Below are positions 58,140-64,000 of a stretch of DNA of 64,000 bases, one piece after another; the first letter of the stretch is position 1, and every line of letters starts with the position of its first letter. Below the pieces are notes generated by a model, which worked only from the letters and a program-made list of their open reading frames with translations, was not told where the DNA came from and made no database searches. Source of the stretch: Aplectana chamaeleonis. Lineage: Eukaryota > Nematoda > Chromadorea > Rhabditida > Cosmocercidae. The position numbers and the translations under genes were made by a program. The DNA is taken from NCBI GenBank assembly GCA_029168955.1, contig JAPDOI010000144.1, positions 558,001-622,000 of the forward strand, given 5' to 3'.

Positions 58140-59335
58140 ATAACGTACTCAATGCATCCCTATTAGTTTGATCGAAAAGAAAGACGAAATACTCCTAGGT
58201 ATTTTATGCGGAGTTTGATAATGGCATGTTTATTAACACTCCCTTCTAAAGAGTCAGTTTTGGAAAGATAAGGTTTAATACTGGCCCGCAAATACGCAAA
58301 TAAATAACTCTGGCATTCGCTCGCGTGTTGCCCCGGTAGGCGCGGCCAATTTCGCGTCCTTTTTCGTCGGCGCTAGACGTTCCACATAATCGCGCCGGCG
58401 AGAGTCGAGTGCCCACAAAAAAGGTTGTGGGCAATGCCCACAAATCTTTGTGAGCATTGTGTGGATCGTCACGCCCCAGCTAGCGCCGGCACGGAGGAGG
58501 CCTGGGCGGTGGCGTGTGCGGTCGCGTCGCGTGCGCCCGCGTGTTGTCTTTCTCTCCTGATCATCACCTCAATCTTCCTCCATTTTCCACTTTCTTCTAT
58601 AAGCACATGTCTAGTGAGGCTCTTAAGGGAGCTACTTTTAGTTAGCCGAACTATGCTGGAAGAAATATAACACTCTAGAACCGTTTTTGGTGTAAAAGCG
58701 ATCGTGGTCTTCGCCTATGCCAAGAACCACACCGAAAAGAGTTATAGACGTTTTCGTCAGATTTCTGTACCTGTTGTACCTTCCGTGCACAAGTCTTTAG
58801 AGAATTCGGAAACTGACCTCGTAATTGTGTTCAGCTCCCAAAACAATTCCTCTGGCCCAAGTTTGGGTGAAGGCACATTACCCAAACTTTGTACAGACTG
58901 TTATGGATTTGTACCGATTTTCGGTTGGGAGTTTATTGATATCAATTAGTGGGCTTCGAAAGCGTTTTTGAAAATGTTCCAGATTTAACTTTATATCCTC
59001 CCAGTTGTGTTATTTGGGGCGCTGATCACGAATTTGGGGTTTATGTGTCAATTTTCTGAACTTTTCGACTTGATTCTTTCAAAGCCTTTTTTAAGGGAAA
59101 ATTTGATGGCAAATCGAGACTTCTGACGATTTCCGAAGTGGTGCGCTAGATACAGGTTTATAATTTGCCACTGGCACAAAAGTGTAATGGTTTTTCTTTC
59201 AAGAGTTCTCCATGTTTACTGACTGATACCGTGACATATTGATATTGCCCCCGATCGCCACTCTTGAGCAGAATCCGATTTTTTTTTCTCAAAAACACCC
59301 TAAAATTTCATGGGGGTGGGAACTATACTTTGACT
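58140..59335. other. No gene recognised
   Basis: Contains an inverted pair around AAGGTTGTGGGCAATGCCCACAAATCTTTGTG (~58,415-58,455). Otherwise unassigned. Confidence 0.35.
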
Positions 59336-59960
59336 AAATGATTCGTAAATTAAATAATCGATTAAAGAAGGCGACTTCGAGTCATTCGAAAAGTCGAAAT
59401 TTCAAAAAGGCCAATTTCCGAATTATTCGGAAAATCGAATATTCGAAAAGTGAACATTTCCGAATTATTCGCAACACCGAACATTCTAAAAAAAACGATT
59501 CCCGATTTCTTCTAGAGTATTCAACGAATATTCGGAAAACGAATATTCGGTCGAATAAACGAATAATCGAGTATTCGATTAATTCGAGTATTCGAAAAAG
59601 TCAATTTTTTTAATAATTCGCTTATTCGAATATTCGAAAGAGTCCCTATCACCTTTTTTGTTCACTTTTTTATGCGTACTCTTTGTTACTATTGTTCTTG
59701 AGTTAATTCTTTTTCTGTCTGTTTTGATATATGCTTTGTTGTTTCACGCGGGTTATCCTGCGTCTACAAAATAAATAAAAGAGTCAATTATCCGAATAAA
59801 TCGTTTATTCGAATATTCGGAAAAGTTAATTTTCCGAATACTCGTATATTCGAATATTCGGAGAAGTCGATTTTTCGAATAATTCGTTTATTCGAATATT
59901 CGAAAGAGTCAATTATCCAAATTAATCGTTTATTCGAATATTCGAAAATTTTTATTCGTT
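59336..59960. repeat. GAATATTCG / TTATTCGAATA word arrays
   Basis: Two dense arrays (59,340-59,650 and 59,780-59,960) of CGAATATTCGAAA words with ~130 bp of ordinary sequence between. They are similar in style to 13,052-13,415. Confidence 0.7.
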
Positions 59961-60039
59961 TGATATACTCTAACTTATTCATGATTTTTTTCTAGTCAGA
60001 TGAGGAGCATTTAGAAATAAATCTGGAGTGGTAGTAAAT

Positions 60040-60432
60040 GAGTAGATAACCGCGAGTTAACTCGCGGTTAACTGCAGCTGACCGTGAACTATTCAGCTGA
60101 CGATTTTCAGGAGATGCGCCAGGCATTTCTGAAACCAAGCACACTCATGGCACTGTATGAGCCACTAGATACGCAATGAAAAAAAATGCAGAAAAAATGG
60201 TCCGTTCTGCTTTTTTTTGGAGAAAAATTAGTGATTTAGAATTTCGTTTCAAGCTTTTTTGAGTTTGTTTTCAGCTCGCGGTGTGTCCGCGCAAAACTGC
60301 AACTTAACGTGAGCTGACAGAAAAAATGGAAATAGTGTGTGAATGAAGAAAAAGATGGATAGCTTCCGAAAAAGTCCTCCGGAGAACTTTTTCGGAAGCT
60401 ATCCATCTTTTTCTTCATTAACACATTATTTC
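60040..60432. mobile_element. Repeat ending in a 96-bp palindrome
   Basis: AACTCGCGGTTAAC..., GAGCCACTAGATACGCAATG, GCAAAACTGCAACTTAACG, then a near-perfect hairpin (AAAGATGGATAGCTTCCGAA ... TTCGGAAGCTATCCATCTTT, 60,337-60,432). The order of blocks matches 41,150-41,690. Confidence 0.7.
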
Positions 60433-60459
60433 CATTACTACTGGGTACCTCTACTATAT

Positions 60460-60800
60460 GTACAGCACACATGCACATGACCCCCTGCACACTCCCAGTG
60501 AAGTACTACACACATTCCACGACGACTTGCTTAGCCCCACTCGGGTCCTGCACACTTTCTCTGACGTCGTGCATACCCTCAGTGGGGTCCTGCATACATC
60601 CTGCACACCCCCAGTGGGGTCCTGCACACATCCTGCACACACCCAGTTGGGTCCTACACACCTCCAGTGGGGTCCTGCACACATCCTGCACCTTCCTATG
60701 ACGTCCTGCACTCGCCCACTTGGGTTCTGCACAATTTCTATGATGTCCTGCGCACGCCCACACGGGTCCTGCACACTTCCTACAGCGTCCTGATCACTTT
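60460..60800. repeat. Degenerate minisatellite of the 42-bp family (inverted)
   Basis: CCAGTGGGGTCCTGCACACA recurs at irregular ~25-42-bp spacing. In reverse complement it matches GTGTGCAGGACCCAAGTGGG of the intronic array. Confidence 0.7.
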
Positions 60801-61000
60801 TCCACCAAGTAGAAAGATTGGCAAGCTCGCATAAACCTGGCCGTTAACTTGAGTAAAGTGGGTGGTTACCTCGCGGTTCAAAGGTGATGGGTAACTCGCG
60901 TTGAAAATGCATTTACTACCACCTCTGGCTCTTAGTTCAAGTGTTTTTTGTTGTTATTGACAGATCTCAACGAAGGAATTCCCACATCCGCCTATACCTT

Positions 61001-61555
61001 AAAGTCAGTGGTCGAGATAAAATATGCTTGTCTTCTTTCCCTCTCTAAACCCTTTTCTGGGTTTAGAGTAGTAGGACCAATGAGAAAGAATCGCGAAAAA
61101 ACCGCTGTCTCGGGCCAAATTTGAAGCCTTAACTTTCTTGTCTTTTGATGGTGGACGAGCCCTCTTCACATCATCGGCAGTGATGATCTCTGATATCAAG
61201 AACATCAGCTGGCTTGAAATTGGATTTCAATCAATGAACATCATTCTTCGGACTCATCTAGTCAAAAACATTGACTGAAGTGCTTGCTTTTATTGGTGAA
61301 CTCTTTTCATTTCGTGAATTTGCATTTATCTCTACCTCTGAATGTCGATGATTTTTGACTGCTCGGCATGAGGCGACGATCTTTTTTGCAGCGGTGTGCA
61401 CGTGTGCACGAATTAGCATCTTTGGGCCCTATAAACTTTAATTCTAGCCCGTTTTTCACTGCGCTACCTTCATAGTTTTCAGCTGTTTTCAATCTAGGCT
61501 GATTTTTATAGTTTCGTAGATAACGCTTTTCATCGCGATCACTGCCTTTAAGCCA
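61001..61555. mobile_element. TTTAAA-target element, 'GATATGCTTGTCTTCTT' subfamily, copy 2
   Basis: TTAAAGTCAGTGGTCGAGAT ... ATCGCGATCACTGCCTTTAA. It aligns along its length with 32,812-33,374. Confidence 0.75.
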
Positions 61556-61569
61556 CACTCACAAGCGGC

Positions 61570-61574
61570 GAGGT

Positions 61575-61607
<33 letters not shown>

Positions 61608-62200
61608 CAAGGAAGCGGAAGAAGAAGAAGAGGAGGAAGAGGAAGAAGAAGAAGAAGGAGGAGAAGAAGAAGAAGAAGAAGAAGAAGAAGAAGAAGAAGA
61701 AGAAGAAGAAGAAGAAGAAGAAGAAGAAGAAGAAAAAGATGAGGAAGATGAGGAAGATGAGGAAGATGAGGAAGATGAGGAAGATGAGGAAGATGAGGAA
61801 GATGAGGAAGATGAGGAAGATGAGGAAGATGAGGAAGATGAGGAAGATGAGGAAGGTGGAGGAAGATGAGGAAGATGAGGAAGATGATGCAGATGATGAA
61901 GATGATGAAGATGAGGAAGATGAGGAAGATGAGGAGGATGAGGAGGATGAGGAGGATGAGGAGGATGAGGGGATTAGGAGAATGAGGAGGATGATGAGGA
62001 TGATGAGGATGAAGGGGATTAGGAGGATGAGGAGGATGAGGAGGATGAGGTGGAGGAGGAGGATGAGGTGGATGAGGAGGGTGAGGGGGATGAGGAAGAT
62101 GAGGATGAGGAGGATGAGGAGGAAGAGGAGGAAGAGGACGAGGAGGAGGAAGAGGAAGAAGAGGGGTTAGAGGAAGAAGAGGAAGAAGGGTTTGAAGAGT
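61570..62200. repeat. Purine-only microsatellite: (GAA)n, (GATGAGGAA)n, (GATGAGGAG)n
   Basis: About 630 bp with almost no pyrimidine except T in GAT. (GAA)n spans ~61,650-61,735, (GATGAGGAA)n ~61,738-61,860, then GAGGATGAG variants. The acidic, basic and poly-Ser open frames here follow from the repeat. Confidence 0.92.
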
Positions 62201-62269
62201 ACAAGGTGTCTAGAGGGTGGACGGAATCCGTGAATAAACAACGCAGTGGGGTCCGAACGATCAAATGAT

Positions 62270-62420
62270 GATTCCGAGCAACAAGTAATTTTGCGGGGCA
62301 ACAAATGATTTTGCGGGGCAACAAGTGATTTCAGGGTCAGCAGCTGCTCTTTTGGGGCAACAAGTGATTTCGCGGGGCGACTAGTGATTTAGTAGGGGTG
62401 CAAGTGGTTTTGTGGGCACA
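62270..62420. repeat. Short tandem repeat GGGGCAACAAGTGATTTTGC
   Basis: Five or six imperfect copies at ~26-28-bp spacing. Confidence 0.75.
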
Positions 62421-62814
62421 AATGCCCACAATCGCCCCACACTTTTCATTTCGCGCCCCAGAAAAATGACTTGTCGCCCAGGTGTAACGGGGCAACAAGT
62501 GAGTTTGTGTAGGGCTACACGCGAGCGAATGCCAGAGAAGCTATTTTTGTTGATGCATGCAGCTTGATTTTAGAACAAAAGAACATATTTTAACGAAGTT
62601 TTTTATAATTTGAGCTATGACTGGCTTCGGACAGTATCATATTTGCAGTGCTTACTTGTCGTTTTATGATAAGGTGAGTGTCCTTGTCTGACTATTTTTG
62701 TGGGGTTCTGAAAAATGCAAAAAAACATAGAACTGTACAGAAGAGCACGAAAATGGAAACCACGAGAAAAGATTAAAGAGTGAGCAAGAACAGTGACTAC
62801 AAGAGTGAGAATTC
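62421..62814. other. No feature recognised
   Basis: Contains a further diverged GGGGCAACAAGTGAG copy at ~62,500. Otherwise unassigned. Confidence 0.3.
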
Positions 62815-62962
62815 TATCGTTGGTGTCTCACAGAGAGATAGCCGCGCTCAGCAGTTGGGCGCGAAATCGTTCGATCAATAGCCACTCGCCCTTCGTTTTC
62901 CCGCGCGCAATTTTTCCCGCCAAGCAGCGTCGCGGCGATCCCTAATTCAGTGATGGACGATA
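62815..62962. mobile_element. TA-target MITE, family 'ATCGTCCATCACTGGATGA', copy 4
   Basis: TATCGTTGGTGTCTCACAGA ... CAGTGATGGACGATA, in the opposite orientation to copies 3 and 5. It contains GCGCGCAATTTTTCCCGCC. Confidence 0.75.
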
Positions 62963-63347
62963 CACTAGCTGCTTGGAAATATATAAGAAGTTGGCGATTA
63001 AGAAAGTTGAGTATTGATTGGACGGCGAATTGGAGATAGACGTCGCGAAAATACGTTGTCTATTCGTAGAGGCCTTTCATGAAAACAAAAAATGGGATGG
63101 GGAACCAACCCATTATTTGCGATGGTAAATCAAAGGTGCTGGGTTATCCAACCGAAACCCAATTTTCTAACCCAGGTCTGGTGAACCCAGGGCAGGCGCT
63201 GACCCGTTTTTTCATTTATAAGAACGACCTTTGAACTGTTATTCCAAAATCGGTCGCCCTGTTTTACTCTTCAGTTTTGATGTTTCTCATTTGAAGTTCG
63301 AGTGTACTTACTCGTGAACCCATAGTAACTAAATCTGCGTTGGAAAG
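62963..63347. other. No gene recognised
   Basis: AACCAACCCATTATT and AACCCAATTTTCTAACCCAG words resemble 57,225-57,350. Nothing else. Confidence 0.35.
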
Positions 63348-63473
63348 TATCGTCAATCACTGAAGAAGGGGTAGCCGTGACGCTGCTTGGCGGGAAAAAT
63401 TGCGCGCGGGAAAACGAAGGGAGGATTTTGCGCCCGATCGCTGAGCGCGGCTTCGTACCTGTGAGACACGATG
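63348..63473. mobile_element. TA-target MITE, family 'ATCGTCCATCACTGGATGA', copy 5
   Basis: TATCGTCAATCACTGAAGAA, GCTTGGCGGGAAAAATTGCG, then GCTGAGCGCGGC and GTGAGACACGAT. It is shorter than copy 3 owing to an internal deletion. Confidence 0.7.
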
Positions 63474-64000
63474 AGGCCCTAGTTTTACACCGGTGGAATG
63501 AAAACGTCCCGCGATGACACTGCCGCTGCTTGCTGCGTGAATCAGGGACTCGTCTGCAATACTGCGCCTTTGACGTGCTTAACGAAATATTGCAGACTAA
63601 AAATTTCCGGCCGTTTCCATTGTCTTTTATCGATATTTTACGCTTCTATCGCTTGTTTATTGCTGAAAGCCACTGATAAATTATTCCTCTTGTCATAGCA
63701 GTGCTCCTTATGTGGTTTCGGCAATCTTTTAACGAGTAAGAGTCTAAAAAATAATCAGCTGATGGAATTTGGCAAACTTCCATTAGGGTAGGTCCCGCAA
63801 CGATACAGTATCAAGTGCCGCGGCTTGTATAACTGCTCGGTGCGGACCTCCGGCAAGTTTTTCCGTGACAACTGTTCCTTTTGGCATGCCTCGGCACAGT
63901 TAAAGGCATCGTTCGCGCTGAAAACCAATATCCATTTTTCAGGCTCAATTTCATGATTGAGCCCGGCGGACCACGTTAGTGAAGTTTTGCGCGTCAAAAA
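63474..64000. other. No gene recognised; dispersed repeat at the right end
   Basis: Bases ~63,895-63,965 (inverse: TCATGAAATTGAGCCTGAAA, GCGCGAACGATGCCTTTAAC) pair with 42,620-42,692. A minus-strand open frame across it (NHEIEPEKWILVF) reflects that repeat. Confidence 0.4.

Noticed and set aside
61739..62324. Acidic, Arg/Met-rich and poly-Ser open frames
   Set aside because: Direct translations of the GAA/GATGAGGAA microsatellite in different frames.
63755..63997. Minus-strand frame (NHEIEPEKWILVF...) as a host gene end
   Set aside because: Its core is a dispersed repeat also present inverted at 42,620-42,692.

Overview
This is eukaryotic DNA, most probably from a parasitic (strongylid-like) nematode. 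Two spliced protein genes can be rebuilt exon by exon, both on the minus strand: a single-domain SCP/TAPS (CAP, 'activation-associated secreted protein' type) gene and a legumain (asparaginyl endopeptidase) gene. The Cys-rich tail of the CAP protein is typical of nematode members. Original introns are tiny (56-112 bp), while others have swollen to 3-7.5 kb with transposons and satellites. The species itself is inferred, not read.

Layout. 1-2.0 kb: 5' half of a non-LTR retrotransposon (minus; ORF1 and an endonuclease ORF2). 2.2-5.7 kb: foldback repeats and a GT/AC-rich tract. 5.86-12.63 kb: a head-to-head pair of Penelope-like retroelements (reverse transcriptase plus GIY-YIG endonuclease) with a 5'-truncated third copy between them. 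Their pseudo-LTRs carry hammerhead-ribozyme-like motifs, and the pair sits inside an older foldback element. 13.8-31.4 kb: the SCP/TAPS gene. Its introns hold a 3.47-kb hAT-type element with a perfect 8-bp target duplication, a chain of four elements sharing TTTAAA junctions, and a ~143-bp repeat family broken by a 1.5-kb insertion. 31.4-44.4 kb: no recognisable exon; MITEs, a ~110-bp tandem repeat and a TTA-target element.

44.4-56.8 kb: the legumain gene. Nine exons cover the catalytic His and Cys and the C-terminal prodomain; the N-terminal exons lie beyond the visible part. Its largest intron contains a ~4-kb minisatellite of ~95 units of 42 bp. Because 42 is a multiple of three, the array gives very long but probably meaningless open frames on both strands. 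Degenerate arrays of the same family lie at 43.7 and 60.5 kb. 56.8-64 kb: AT-rich word arrays, a palindrome, a 600-bp purine-only microsatellite and more MITEs.

The two host genes are unrelated in mechanism, although both encode secreted-pathway proteins commonly abundant in parasitic nematodes. Most of the window is a record of nested insertion. The items most worth follow-up are the ribozyme-bearing Penelope-like cluster with its shared endonuclease frameshift, the intronic 42-bp minisatellite, and the TTTAAA insertion chain.
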